From Porphyromonadaceae bacterium UBA4277 (GTDB lineage: Bacteria; Bacteroidota; Bacteroidia; Bacteroidales; Muribaculaceae): 30,535 nucleotides of DNA. Location: contig DGVT01000013.1 of assembly GCA_002395965.1 (NCBI GenBank), forward strand, positions 26,810 through 57,344. Reading direction: 5' to 3'. Position 1 is the stretch's first letter, and the number at the start of each line of letters is the position of its first letter. Under the pieces are notes generated by a model. That model was not told where the DNA came from. It saw nothing but the letters and a program-made list of their open reading frames with translations, and did not search any database. Position numbers and translations under genes: made by a program. This document shows positions 15,598-24,066 of this stretch, piece after piece.

Positions 15598-16704
15598 ATG
15601 GATATTAAGATAGGCAGCTATGTGCGATTTCTCAACGATGTGGGTGGAGGTCGCGTGTCGAGAATAGAGGGCAAGATGGTGTATGTGGAAGACAGCGACG
15701 GCTTTGAGCGTCCTGCTCCCGCCAGCCAGCTCGTGGTGGTGGGCGACGGCTCGAGCAAGATGATGACGCACTCCTATGAGCGCCCCATTCAGGTGAAGAG
15801 CAAGCTCGTTGAGCCCGACCAGCCGGCTCCCAAGCCGAAGGAAAAACCTGCCGAGCCGCAGCTGCCTGTGGTGGAAACTCCCGAGGGCGATGTGCTGAAC
15901 ATTGTCCTGGCCTATGAGCCGCGTGAGGTCAAGCACCTGAATACTACCACGTTTTTCCCCATTTTAGTGAACGATAGTAACTATTACCTCTATTTCGCCT
16001 ATATGACTCGTGGCGACGACAGTGAGTGGACCACGCGCTATCATGGCATGGTGGAACCTAACATCCAGGTGCAGCTCAACGAGTTTGGCCACAACGACCT
16101 TAACATGATGACTCACATAGCCGTCCAGTACATTGCCTTTAAGCAGGACCGGCATTTCAAGCTGAAAAATCCGGTGCTGGTAGAGCAGCGCCTGGATGTA
16201 ACGCGCTTTTACAAGCTGCACGCTTTTCATGCCAACGACTACTTCGACACGCCGGTGCTTAGCGTCGATATAACGCGTAACGACCGCCCTGCAAGGCAAA
16301 TGGTGATTGATAGCAGCGAGATAGAGGCTGCCATGCGAGGTGAGCTGCGTGCTGAGCGTGAGGCTAAACGCCACCGCCCCGGCAGCAAGCCGCAGCAGCA
16401 ACGCCAGCACGAAATTATAGTGCAAGACCTGCACATTGCCGAACTGCTCGATGACTTGCGCGGGCTGACTAACAGCGATATGCTAAACTATCAGCTCGAC
16501 AAGTTCAATGAGGTGATGCGTGCCAACCTCAAGCATCAGGGGCAGCGCATTGTCTTCATTCATGGTAAGGGCGAGGGCGTGCTGCGTCGTGCCATAATGG
16601 AGGAGTTAAAGCGTCACTACCCTGCCTGCGAGGTGCAGGACGCCAGCTTCAAGGAGTATGGCTTCGGCGCCACCCAGGTCACGATACATCATAGCCCTAA
16701 GTGA
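15598..16704 (+). CDS. DUF2027 and Smr domain protein
   Basis: A 368-residue cytoplasmic protein of a Bacteroidetes-specific architecture. The N-terminus (MDIKIGSYVRFLNDVGGGRVSRIEGKMVYVEDSDGFERP) is a small barrel like that of the MutS2-linked KOW-type module. A Pro/Lys-rich linker follows (residues 72-90), then a strand-rich DUF2027 middle (~95-240). A basic linker (AKRHRPGSKPQQQRQHE) leads to a C-terminal Smr domain from ~278, with DLHIAELLDDLRGL, HGKGEGVLRRAI and the final YGFGATQVTIH. Smr domains cut or bind branched DNA or stalled-ribosome mRNA. Here the second histidine motif HGKG is intact. The gene follows DUF2130 after 57 bases. Confidence 0.9.
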   Translation: MDIKIGSYVRFLNDVGGGRVSRIEGKMVYVEDSDGFERPAPASQLVVVGDGSSKMMTHSYERPIQVKSKLVEPDQPAPKPKEKPAEPQLPVVETPEGDVLNIVLAYEPREVKHLNTTTFFPILVNDSNYYLYFAYMTRGDDSEWTTRYHGMVEPNIQVQLNEFGHNDLNMMTHIAVQYIAFKQDRHFKLKNPVLVEQRLDVTRFYKLHAFHANDYFDTPVLSVDITRNDRPARQMVIDSSEIEAAMRGELRAEREAKRHRPGSKPQQQRQHEIIVQDLHIAELLDDLRGLTNSDMLNYQLDKFNEVMRANLKHQGQRIVFIHGKGEGVLRRAIMEELKRHYPACEVQDASFKEYGFGATQVTIHHSPK

Positions 16705-16724
16705 TTAAGGGTTAATGATAAAAT

Positions 16725-16928
16725 TCAAGTTTCTAAAGTAGCTAACATGCTCAGATAGTGCTACAAAGTTCCTCTTCGAGGCACTTTCCCGCTACATCCT
16801 GTGACCAAGCTGCGAACCCCAGCGGGGTTCTTGCATGGTCTTTAGCACAAAGTCGGGTCTTCGGCCCGCCAGCGTCTTCGACGCTTTTGCTTGCCATTTT
16901 CAACATTTTATCTACTTTAGAAACTTGA
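16725..16928. mobile_element. MITE-like structured element 1
   Basis: An 18-bp perfect inverted repeat, ATTCAAGTTTCTAAAGTA at 16723-16740 and its complement at 16913-16930, encloses about 170 bp. AATGATAAAAT occurs as a direct repeat at 16714-16724 and 16928-16938, as expected of a target-site duplication. Inside are several perfect short hairpins: GAACCCC-AGC-GGGGTTC (16814-16830), AGCGTC-TTC-GACGCT (16871-16885) and others with TTC loops. A 71-codon frame on the minus strand crosses it, but the hairpins argue that RNA or DNA structure is what is kept. Confidence 0.6.
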
Positions 16929-17002
16929 ATGATAAAATGTTTGATTTTTTTCAAAATATCGAACAAAGTTCTTCTATAAACTCTAAACTATAACCTATAA
17001 CC

Positions 17003-17040
17003 TTCAAGTTCATAAAGTTCTAAAACTTTATGAACTTGAA
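17003..17040. repeat. Perfect 38-bp palindromic hairpin
   Basis: Arms TTCAAGTTCATAAAGTT (17003-17019) and the exact complement (17024-17040) with a 4-base loop. The arm resembles the terminal repeat of element 1 (three to four differences in 17), so it may be two element ends joined head to head. It lies between convergent genes and could also stop transcription, but it lacks a T-tract. Confidence 0.65.
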
Positions 17041-17096
17041 TTACTTATTACTTCCTACTTAACCCTTGACCTTTATTACTTAATTTCTTCTATTAT

Positions 17097-17329
17097 TGTC
17101 CGATAAAACAAAGGGGTCGCTTTCAGCGACAGTAAAGAGTGGTTTAATACCCCCCTTTGGCACTTGCTCCGCTCGCTATCGCTCGTTCCACAAGTGCTAA
17201 AGGGGGTTACTCATAGGTCAGCCTTCGGCTGAAATTCGCCCATAAAAAAGTAAGCCCATCATTTTACTGCTGCTATTATTGTATTGAATATCAACAGATA
17301 GCAAAAGTTTCTAAAAATTTTATCGGACA
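17097..17329. mobile_element. MITE-like structured element 2
   Basis: Ends are a perfect 12-bp inverted repeat, TGTCCGATAAAA (17097-17108) and TTTTATCGGACA (17318-17329). Inside are GTCGCT-TTC-AGCGAC, a 16-bp stem CCCCCTTTGGCACTTG (17151-17166) against 17191-17206 with one G-T pair, and CAGCC-TTC-GGCTG. It holds no transposase and no clear target-site duplication. The right end lies within the last codons of the preA-like gene. Confidence 0.6.
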
Positions 17330-18834
17330 CTATTGAATTTCTTCCTACTCGTAAATAAAGTGTTGGCGTCTTTTTTTGTTTTCTTAATGCGGCGGGCTTG
17401 GCTTATAGCGCCTACCGGGCACACAAGGCGGCACAGGTGGCAACCCACGCACTTGCGGCCGTTGATGCGCGGCATGCGTGTGTCGTAGTCAAACTCGATG
17501 GCCTGGTGGCCGCCGTCCATGCACGAGGTGTAACACCTACCGCAACCGATGCACATCTCATGGTCAATCAGTGGATAAACCATCGTGTCGCGATCCATGT
17601 CACCCGGCCGTACAAACCGAGGCAGCTCTTCGCCCACAAGTGCGTCGAGACTGGTGATGCCACGCGATGCCATGTAGTGACGCATGCCCAACTTCAGGTC
17701 GTCGATGATGCGGTAGCCATACTGCATCACTGCCGTGCACACCTGCACGTTTCGGCAGCCCAGGCGGATGAAGTCGAGAGCATCGCGCCATGTCTCGATG
17801 CCGCCGATGCCGCTCAGCTGAATGTTCTTCATGATCTTGTTCTGCGCCATTTCCAAGATGTAGCGTAGCGCAATGGGTTTCACGGCGCGGCCTGAATAGC
17901 CCGACACAGTCTTCTTTTCGCTCACGGCTCCGCGGTCGTTCATCGTCACACTCTTGATGGTGTTGATGGCCGAGATGGCATCGGCTCCGGCAAAGTAGGC
18001 CGCCATTGCGGGATCGTTGATTTGCGTTATGTTAGGCGTCATCTTCGGGATGACGGGAATGCTCGTGTTGTGCTTGACATGATTGGTGTAGAACAGCACC
18101 AGCTCATGGTTCTGCCCGACGTCGCTGCCCATGCCGCTCAGGCGCATCTGCGGGCAGGAGAAGTTAAGCTCCACGGCATCCACTCCAGCCTGCTCTACCA
18201 TCTTGGCAAGTTCTATCCATTCTTCTTCGGACTGGCCCATGATTGAGGCCACTACAATCTTTGAAGGGTAGTCGCGCTTGAGGCGGTTCAGGATATCGAA
18301 GTCCACATCTACACTGTTTTCCGAGAGCTGCTCCATGTTGCGGAACCCATAGAAGTCGCCCGTGCTGTGGGCTCCCACGGCGTCGAAGCGTGGCGACACC
18401 TCATTGATGTCGCCCAGGCATATCGTCTTGTAGAACACGCCTCCCCAGCCCATTTCAAAGGCCCGGGCCACCATCTCATAGTTGGTGCACACGGCCGATG
18501 AAGCGAGGAAAAATGGGTTCTCGCAGTGAATGCCGCAAAAGTCTATCGCCAAGTCGGGCAGGTCGCTTTCGCTGATTGCCGGCGGCTCGGCCAGCTGCGC
18601 TGCCACCTCGTCGATGCGTATGGGGTAATCATAGTGGATGCAAGCACGTCGTGCTGCAGCCAGGTCGTCGGCGTCACAATCAGCAACCCACTGCTTGGCC
18701 AGTAGCTTGTTGCCAAATCGCACGGCGCGGAGCGCGCGTGCAGGATCTCCATTCTTGCATGCCTTGCTGCACGGGGCCGAGGCACATAGCAGGCATCTTG
18801 CCGCTTCCTCGTCGATGTGAAGTTTCTTTCCCAT
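17320..18834 (-). CDS. preA: PreA-type dihydropyrimidine dehydrogenase subunit with extra N-terminal Fe-S domain
   Basis: A 504-residue cytoplasmic flavoenzyme subunit that, with PreT, interconverts uracil or thymine and their dihydro forms. Residues 1-90 form a cysteine-rich domain (RCLLCASAPCSKACKNGDPARALRAVRFGN) like the one that starts PreT and GltD-type proteins. Residues ~95-400 are the dihydroorotate dehydrogenase-like barrel: NPFFLASSAVCTNYEMVARAF, GVDAVELNFSCPQM, IPVIPKMTPNI and AISAINTIKS. The C-terminus has two 4Fe-4S motifs, CIGCGRCYTSC and CVGCHLCRLVCP. E. coli PreA is ~411 residues and lacks the N-terminal part. No preT lies beside it. The last three codons (SVR and stop) are supplied by the end of the MITE-like element 2. 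Confidence 0.9.
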   Translation of the reverse strand: MGKKLHIDEEAARCLLCASAPCSKACKNGDPARALRAVRFGNKLLAKQWVADCDADDLAAARRACIHYDYPIRIDEVAAQLAEPPAISESDLPDLAIDFCGIHCENPFFLASSAVCTNYEMVARAFEMGWGGVFYKTICLGDINEVSPRFDAVGAHSTGDFYGFRNMEQLSENSVDVDFDILNRLKRDYPSKIVVASIMGQSEEEWIELAKMVEQAGVDAVELNFSCPQMRLSGMGSDVGQNHELVLFYTNHVKHNTSIPVIPKMTPNITQINDPAMAAYFAGADAISAINTIKSVTMNDRGAVSEKKTVSGYSGRAVKPIALRYILEMAQNKIMKNIQLSGIGGIETWRDALDFIRLGCRNVQVCTAVMQYGYRIIDDLKLGMRHYMASRGITSLDALVGEELPRFVRPGDMDRDTMVYPLIDHEMCIGCGRCYTSCMDGGHQAIEFDYDTRMPRINGRKCVGCHLCRLVCPVGAISQARRIKKTKKDANTLFTSRKKFNSVR

Positions 18835-18954
18835 AGTCGTTATGTCTTGAATATGTTATCTCATGTTTGCTTAGCGCCTTAAGGCCGGCGCAATGGTGAT
18901 GTGAATTGCATCATCCTTGCCGATGACGGGTGATCCACGAGCCTAAGCTGTGAA

Positions 18955-21057
18955 TTATTGTGCAAGGATGATTTTTATCACCTGGTTCACATCGTCTATG
19001 TCGATGAGGCTATCGCCGGTAAGGTCTGAATTATATATAAAATCGTTCCCTTGTGTATTGTAATGCATGATGATGTTAATAATAGCATTCACATCGTCCA
19101 CGTCGATAATTCCGTCGTTGTTGATATCACCATTTGGCCTGCTTTGAGGGTCTAATGCTTGTATAGTCCATGCCATGCAGTGCGGGTACATATTGGTTTC
19201 TGCAAGCATTGCATGTTTCAAGTGAAGGCGATGCACTCCATAGGTGTCCAGAACAGTGCGAATGTCAATCGTCAATTGGTTGTTGTCGTCTAAAATGCTG
19301 GTTAGACTGTCGGACAATAGCAGCATCCGAGCCGCGTTGTGGCTGGCATCAAGGTAGTTTGTCATGATGCGGTGCTTGTTGCAGTTGTTTGGCGTAATGC
19401 TTAATATGCGCCCATAGTCAACCGATATGTCGAGTTGAAATGCCGGATAGTCAAGATTTCCCGTTATTACTACCGATGCTATGATAGTGTCATTACCTGT
19501 TTTATCTATTTTATTGACAAACATTTTTATATTGGGGTCAATGGCTTTGTCGCTTTGACCGAATGCAAGTGGCTTTGGATAAGGCAAGACGGCATCGGGG
19601 TGCTCGTGCATGTAAATCTGTCGGGCGATGCCCACCAGATCGCTGATGTCAATGGCATTGTCGTTATAAGCGTCGGCATTTGTAGTATTAAATGTATCTA
19701 TCGGCATTTCGAGTATGTGACGTGCAAGCGTGCTGATGTCATTGTAGTCGATACAGCCGTCGGCATTGGCATCGCCTATTACGGGCAGTGGTTTGGCCCA
19801 TTGCTCGCTGAGCCAGGCACTATGTTCCTTGATAACGCCGAGAAATTCGTTGCTTCTTTGATCAATGTCAAGATACTTTTTAAACTCATCGTACCACCTA
19901 AACACGTCTTTTTCGTGTGCTACTCTTACTCGTTCGACCCACTCTCGGGCATGGGGCTCGATTGTGGCTGCCGCCGAGTCGTTGAACTCGGTCCATAACT
20001 GCCTTACGTGTTGTTGAAAGCGTGGGAACTTTGCAATCTCTGCAATCCAGTGGTTGCGTATGCCATCGAATGAGTCTCCGTCTTGCTGTTCGTAGCAGAA
20101 CTTCTGCGACCCCCAGATGCGTCCTGCCTGGTCAAAGTCCCACACCGGGCCGAAAATGATTTTTGTGTCTTCGCCACGATCCTTGCTCCAGTAGCAGCTC
20201 CCTGCAAAACTCTCGATTTCATAGAGCACCTCGTTAGTGAGATAGAACCTTGCCAGCATGTCGAGGTCGATGTATTGCTCCCACTCGGTGCTCGTCTTGT
20301 CCTTGCAGTAGATGGCGGCATCCGCGTTCTTGACCAAGTCATGAATGTAGTTTAGTTGCTCGGGTGAAATAACCTCGGGGTCGTGGATGGTTGTGCGCAG
20401 GTATCGTCCTGAAGTCCTGTCGATGAGAAGCGTTTGCGGCGAGTCGCCGTTATTGTCGCTCTCGCATAGCCAGCCGCCGGTGATGAGCTCTGGGTCGGTT
20501 TCGTTGTCGGCTTGCTGGGTGATGTTGACACGTTGTTTTCCCACTCTAATTTTTTCGGTGAGGAAGTATAGTCCCATGTATTCCCCATTGAGCACGAGCT
20601 CCACAGGATGGTGCTCGGGCGTCCATGCAAGTCCCATGAGCCGGCTCACGAAGAATCCTGTTTCCCAGGTGAGTCGTCCGCGTCCATCTCTCCACTCGGT
20701 GAGCAGAACGAAATGTCTGTTCTTATTCATTCCAAATAGTGGCGTTTTCTCGGTCAGCTTAATTCGATATGGTTTTTTTACACGGTACCATGATGTGTTT
20801 CCGTGTCCTTTAATTTGAAGGGGATATTGCAGCAACGGGCTTCCCACTGCCGCAGCGTCGTTGCCCATCGGGTCGATCCAGTAGGTGGCATCGACGTATT
20901 CATCCTTGCTAATGACCGGCACGCTGTCGTGTGTGGTGATATACATCACCGGCAATGTGCCCGACACCCAATCTTCGGGTGGATATAGAACTTCGGCACA
21001 GTGCGCGACCATGGCGATGAGCATGACTATGTGTAGGCAGATGCAGCGTGATATCAT
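18955..21057 (-). CDS. Secreted CotH-family protein with two dockerin modules (copy 1)
   Basis: A 700-residue exported protein. The signal peptide covers residues 1-20 (MISRCICLHIVMLIAMVAHC). The CotH domain runs ~35-425 with KGHGNTSWYRVKKPYRIKL, KTPLFGMNKNRHFVLL, LVLNGEYMGLYFLTEKI and GPVWDFDQAG at 303-312, the last matching the DFD metal-binding motif of CotH kinases. A dockerin pair follows at ~427-482 (GDANADGCIDYNDISTLARHIL, NAIDISDLVGIARQI). A ~120-residue strand-rich stretch (ASVVITGNLDYPAFQLDISVD) recalls cohesin-like folds. A second dockerin pair ends the protein (NGDINNDGIIDVDDVNAII, TGDSLIDIDDVNQVIKIIL). CotH proteins in spores phosphorylate coat proteins; the role here is unknown. 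The gene is a tandem duplicate of the one starting at 23353. Confidence 0.9.
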   Translation of the reverse strand: MISRCICLHIVMLIAMVAHCAEVLYPPEDWVSGTLPVMYITTHDSVPVISKDEYVDATYWIDPMGNDAAAVGSPLLQYPLQIKGHGNTSWYRVKKPYRIKLTEKTPLFGMNKNRHFVLLTEWRDGRGRLTWETGFFVSRLMGLAWTPEHHPVELVLNGEYMGLYFLTEKIRVGKQRVNITQQADNETDPELITGGWLCESDNNGDSPQTLLIDRTSGRYLRTTIHDPEVISPEQLNYIHDLVKNADAAIYCKDKTSTEWEQYIDLDMLARFYLTNEVLYEIESFAGSCYWSKDRGEDTKIIFGPVWDFDQAGRIWGSQKFCYEQQDGDSFDGIRNHWIAEIAKFPRFQQHVRQLWTEFNDSAAATIEPHAREWVERVRVAHEKDVFRWYDEFKKYLDIDQRSNEFLGVIKEHSAWLSEQWAKPLPVIGDANADGCIDYNDISTLARHILEMPIDTFNTTNADAYNDNAIDISDLVGIARQIYMHEHPDAVLPYPKPLAFGQSDKAIDPNIKMFVNKIDKTGNDTIIASVVITGNLDYPAFQLDISVDYGRILSITPNNCNKHRIMTNYLDASHNAARMLLLSDSLTSILDDNNQLTIDIRTVLDTYGVHRLHLKHAMLAETNMYPHCMAWTIQALDPQSRPNGDINNDGIIDVDDVNAIINIIMHYNTQGNDFIYNSDLTGDSLIDIDDVNQVIKIILAQ

Positions 21058-21085
21058 ATTAAGATTGCGTTTGTGATTATGAATA

Positions 21086-21194
21086 AATTCAAGTTTTTAA
21101 TTAGTTTGCGACACCTCCCCACCCCCTAACTGAGGAGGAGCTTACCATCTGATATATATTCAATTTCGCGAACATTATTACTTTAGAAACTTTA
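21086..21194. repeat. Decayed relative of MITE-like element 1
   Basis: TACTTTAGAAACTTTA (21179-21194) differs at one base from the right terminal repeat of element 1. On the left, AATTCAAGTTTTTAA (21086-21100) matches the left repeat more loosely. The ~80 bp between them hold CCTCC...GGAGG, a five-base stem. It sits in the gap between the CotH copies. Confidence 0.4.
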
Positions 21195-21226
21195 GGGAGT
21201 GATAAGTGTTAGTTAGAATCTGTAAA

Positions 21227-23353
21227 TTATTGTGCAAGGATGATTTTAATCAGCTGGTTCACATCGTCTATGTCGATGTTACCTTCGCCGGTAAGATCGG
21301 CATAGCTATGATGTTTGTCTTTGTCTGTTTGGTCGTAGATAATTAAATAAATTATAGCGTTCACGTCGTCCACGTCGATGACGCCGTCGTTGTTGATATC
21401 ACCATTCTTGCCATTAAGAGCTATTGCTTGTGAGGCCTTGGCCAGGCAGTGGGGATACATATCGCTTCCGGCAAGGATGGCGTGATTCAAGGTGAAGCTG
21501 TGGACGCCATGGTCGTTGAGTGCTATGCGTGCGTTAATCGTCATGTGGCCGCCGTGGTGTGGAACGCTTGTCAAGCTGTCGGACCACAATAGCAGGCGTG
21601 CTGAACTGTGACTGTCGTCAAGGTGGTTCATCATCATGCGGTGGCTCTCGCAGTTGTGGGGTGTGACGCTTAAGATGCGCCCATTGTCGATCGAGAGGTC
21701 GAGCTGCATTGCGGTGTAGTCGATGTCGCCTGCTATTACTATTGTCGCATTCACGCTCTCATCGTCGTTTGTCGTAATTCTCTTGATTTGCAATTTGGCC
21801 CTGGTGTCGATGCTTTTGTCGCTTTGGCCATAGGCCAGTGGCGTGGGGTAGGGCAAAATGGTGTCGGGGTGCTCGCGCAAATACACCTGCCTGATGGTGC
21901 CCACCAGGTCGCTGATATCGATAACGTTGTCGTCGTAGGCATTGGCATTCACAATGTTGAAACTATCGACCGGCATCGCGAGCAGGTGGCGCGCAAGCGT
22001 GCCTGTGTCAAGGCTGTCGATGTTGCCATCGGCATTAACGTCGCCTATTAGCGGCAGTGGCTTTGACCATTGTTCGTCGAGCCATGCGCTGTGCTCTTTG
22101 ATGACGTTTAGAAAATCGTCTCTTCCTTGATCGATATCAAAAATGTCTATATTAATATTACTATCTTGGGGAGCCTGATACTGGTCGTACCACCTGAACA
22201 CATCTTTTTCGTGTACTGCCCTAAGCCGTTCCACCCACTCTCGTGCATGTGGCTCGATGGTGGCTGCCGCCGAGTCGTTGAACTCGGTCCACAGTTGCCT
22301 GACGCGCTGCTGAAACCGCGGGTACTTGGCAATCTCGGCAATCCAGTGGTTTCGCAAGCCGTTGAACGTGTCTCCGACCTGCTGCTCGTAGCAGAACTTC
22401 TGCGACCCCCAGTGGCGTCCGGCCTGGTCGAAATCCCACACCGGGCCGAAAATGATTTTTGTGTCTTCGCCACGATCTTTACTCCAGTAGCAGCTCCCGG
22501 CGAAACTCTCGATTTCATAGAGCACCTCGTTGGTGAGGTAGAACCTTGCCAGCATGTCGAGGTCGATGTATTGCTCCCACTCGGTGCTCGTCTTGTCCTT
22601 GCAGTAGATAGCGGCATCCACGTCTTTGACCAGATTGTGAATGTAGTTTAGCTGCTCGGGTGAGAGAACCTCGGGGTCGTGGATGGTTGTGCGCAGGTAT
22701 CGTCCTGAAGTTCTGTCGATGAGAAGCGTTTGCACTGAGTCGCTGTTGTTGTCGTTCTCGCATAGCCAGCCGCCGGTGATGAGCTCTGGGTCGGTTTCGT
22801 TGTCGGCTTGCTGGGTGATGTTGACACGTTGCTTTCCCACTCTAATTTTTTCGGAGAGGAAGTATAGCCCCATATATTCGCCATTGAGCACGAGTTCCAC
22901 AGGATGGTGCTCGGGGGTCCATGCCAGTCCCATGAGCCGGCTCACGTAGAACCCAATTTCCCAAGTGAGTCGTCCGCGTCCTTCACACCACTCGGCGAGC
23001 AGGACAAAATGTCTGTTTTTGTCCATACCCATTAATGGTGTTTTCTCGGCGAGTTTGATGCGATAAGACTTTTTTTCCAAGTTCCATGTTGAGTTGCCGC
23101 GTCCTTTAATTTGAAGAGGATATTGCAGCAATGGGCCTCCCACTGCAGCTGCGTCGTTGCCCATCGGGTCGATCCAGTAGGTGGCATCGACGTATTCATC
23201 CTTGCTGATGACCGGCACGCTGTCGTGTGTGGTGATATACATCACCGGCAATGTGCCCGACACCCAATCTTGGGGTGGGTACAGAACTTCGGCACAGTGC
23301 GCGACCATGGCGATGAGCATGACTATGTGTAGGCATATGAAGCGTAATGGCAT
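21227..23353 (-). CDS. Secreted CotH-family protein with two dockerin modules (copy 2)
   Basis: A 708-residue exported protein of the same plan as copy 1. It has the signal peptide (MPLRFICLHIVMLIAMVAHC), CotH domain (KGRGNSTWNLEKKSYRIKL, MGMDKNRHFVLL, GPVWDFDQAG), dockerin pair (GDVNADGNIDSLDTGTLARHLL, NVIDISDLVGTIRQV), a cohesin-like stretch (ATIVIAGDIDYTAMQLDLSID) and a last dockerin pair (NGDINNDGVIDVDDVNAII, TGEGNIDIDDVNQLIKIIL). The first ~390 residues are almost the same as in copy 1 by eye. The parts after the CotH domain are clearly more different, and copy 2 has an 8-residue longer linker near 395. The glycine-rich motif differs (GRGNSTW against GHGNTSW). It lies upstream of copy 1, same strand, separated by 169 bp. 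No promoter was recognised. Confidence 0.9.
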   Translation of the reverse strand: MPLRFICLHIVMLIAMVAHCAEVLYPPQDWVSGTLPVMYITTHDSVPVISKDEYVDATYWIDPMGNDAAAVGGPLLQYPLQIKGRGNSTWNLEKKSYRIKLAEKTPLMGMDKNRHFVLLAEWCEGRGRLTWEIGFYVSRLMGLAWTPEHHPVELVLNGEYMGLYFLSEKIRVGKQRVNITQQADNETDPELITGGWLCENDNNSDSVQTLLIDRTSGRYLRTTIHDPEVLSPEQLNYIHNLVKDVDAAIYCKDKTSTEWEQYIDLDMLARFYLTNEVLYEIESFAGSCYWSKDRGEDTKIIFGPVWDFDQAGRHWGSQKFCYEQQVGDTFNGLRNHWIAEIAKYPRFQQRVRQLWTEFNDSAAATIEPHAREWVERLRAVHEKDVFRWYDQYQAPQDSNINIDIFDIDQGRDDFLNVIKEHSAWLDEQWSKPLPLIGDVNADGNIDSLDTGTLARHLLAMPVDSFNIVNANAYDDNVIDISDLVGTIRQVYLREHPDTILPYPTPLAYGQSDKSIDTRAKLQIKRITTNDDESVNATIVIAGDIDYTAMQLDLSIDNGRILSVTPHNCESHRMMMNHLDDSHSSARLLLWSDSLTSVPHHGGHMTINARIALNDHGVHSFTLNHAILAGSDMYPHCLAKASQAIALNGKNGDINNDGVIDVDDVNAIIYLIIYDQTDKDKHHSYADLTGEGNIDIDDVNQLIKIILAQ

Positions 23354-23606
23354 GTTAAGACCGTGTGTATGTTATGAATAACGAAATCTAAATGTGGTCT
23401 TGATGAAGTTATAAATTTACTCATCTAAGTTTATAAGGGGCAAAGGGGGAGTGTGCTTTACGTTAAGTGCGGTATCACACACTCCTCCGGCCCGTTGGGT
23501 CACATCCCCCTGACTCGGGTGAAGGGCTGAGCTGCAGCGACTAAATTACGTTGAGCTCACGTTGAATAAAACTTAACCCTTATAACCTTCGACTTAAAAC
23601 CCTTGA
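23354..23606. other. 253-bp gap with a GGAGTGTG hairpin
   Basis: GGGGGAGTGTG (23445-23455) pairs with CACACTCCTCC (23478-23488), an 11-bp stem apart from one G-T. The loop is 22 bases. The gap lies between the DUF4332 gene stop and the CotH copy 2 start. On the minus strand no T-tract follows, so I cannot call a terminator. I saw nothing else in this stretch. Confidence 0.4.
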
Positions 23607-24014
23607 TTAATAGGTCACCATGGGTGGCAGTTCTTTGGCCTGGTCAACCATCTTGGCGACTTCGGCCTCGGTGGGCACGCGGCGCACGAGTTTCTTCTCG
23701 GCATTCACCTCTTCGAGCTTGGCGGCGAGGTTGGCCGGCACGCGGTGGCGCAGCTCTTTCACCGTATCTACTCCTGCGGCTTCGAGAAGTTCGGCAAATT
23801 GTGGTCCCACGCCATTGATGCGGAACAAGTCGGCATGGTTGGTCCATCTGAGAATTAGCTTCTCGCTGATTTCGGTGGCTTCGGCCAGAGCCTTGCGGCC
23901 TGCCGGTGCAGCGCATTTGTCAAGCAGTTGCTCAACGGTGTTGATGCCTGCGGCAATCAGTTTCTCGGCGTAAACGTCGCCCACACCTTCGATGTCGATG
24001 ATTTTGTAATTCAT
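23607..24014 (-). CDS. DUF4332 helix-hairpin-helix protein
   Basis: A 135-residue cytoplasmic protein. It has two helix-hairpin-helix units of the DUF4332 type. The first (residues ~5-33) reads IEGVGDVYAEKLIAAGINTVEQLL. The second (~66-90) reads INGVGPQFAELLEAAGVDTVKELRHRV. A helical tail (LAAKLEEVNAEKKLVRRVPT) follows. These hairpins bind DNA or RNA backbones without sequence preference in other families. A longer frame runs back to 24500, but it overlaps RNase R in another frame and carries low-complexity nonsense, so the ATG at 24014 was chosen. It lies 52 bases after the RNase R stop on the same strand and is probably cotranscribed with it. Confidence 0.87.
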   Translation of the reverse strand: MNYKIIDIEGVGDVYAEKLIAAGINTVEQLLDKCAAPAGRKALAEATEISEKLILRWTNHADLFRINGVGPQFAELLEAAGVDTVKELRHRVPANLAAKLEEVNAEKKLVRRVPTEAEVAKMVDQAKELPPMVTY

Positions 24015-24066
24015 AAGTTCGTAATTTTTTATAGTTAGTAAATCAAATGATTTTTTTGCTTGCTGT

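Noticed and set aside
16751..16966. 71-codon open frame on the minus strand across MITE-like element 1
   Set aside because: It coincides with a chain of perfect hairpins and inverted ends. Its product has no recognisable domain. Structure explains the sequence better than coding.
23445..23545. Possible tRNA or small RNA in the gap before CotH copy 2
   Set aside because: One stem is present, but no cloverleaf, TTCGA arm or CCA-type end can be drawn.
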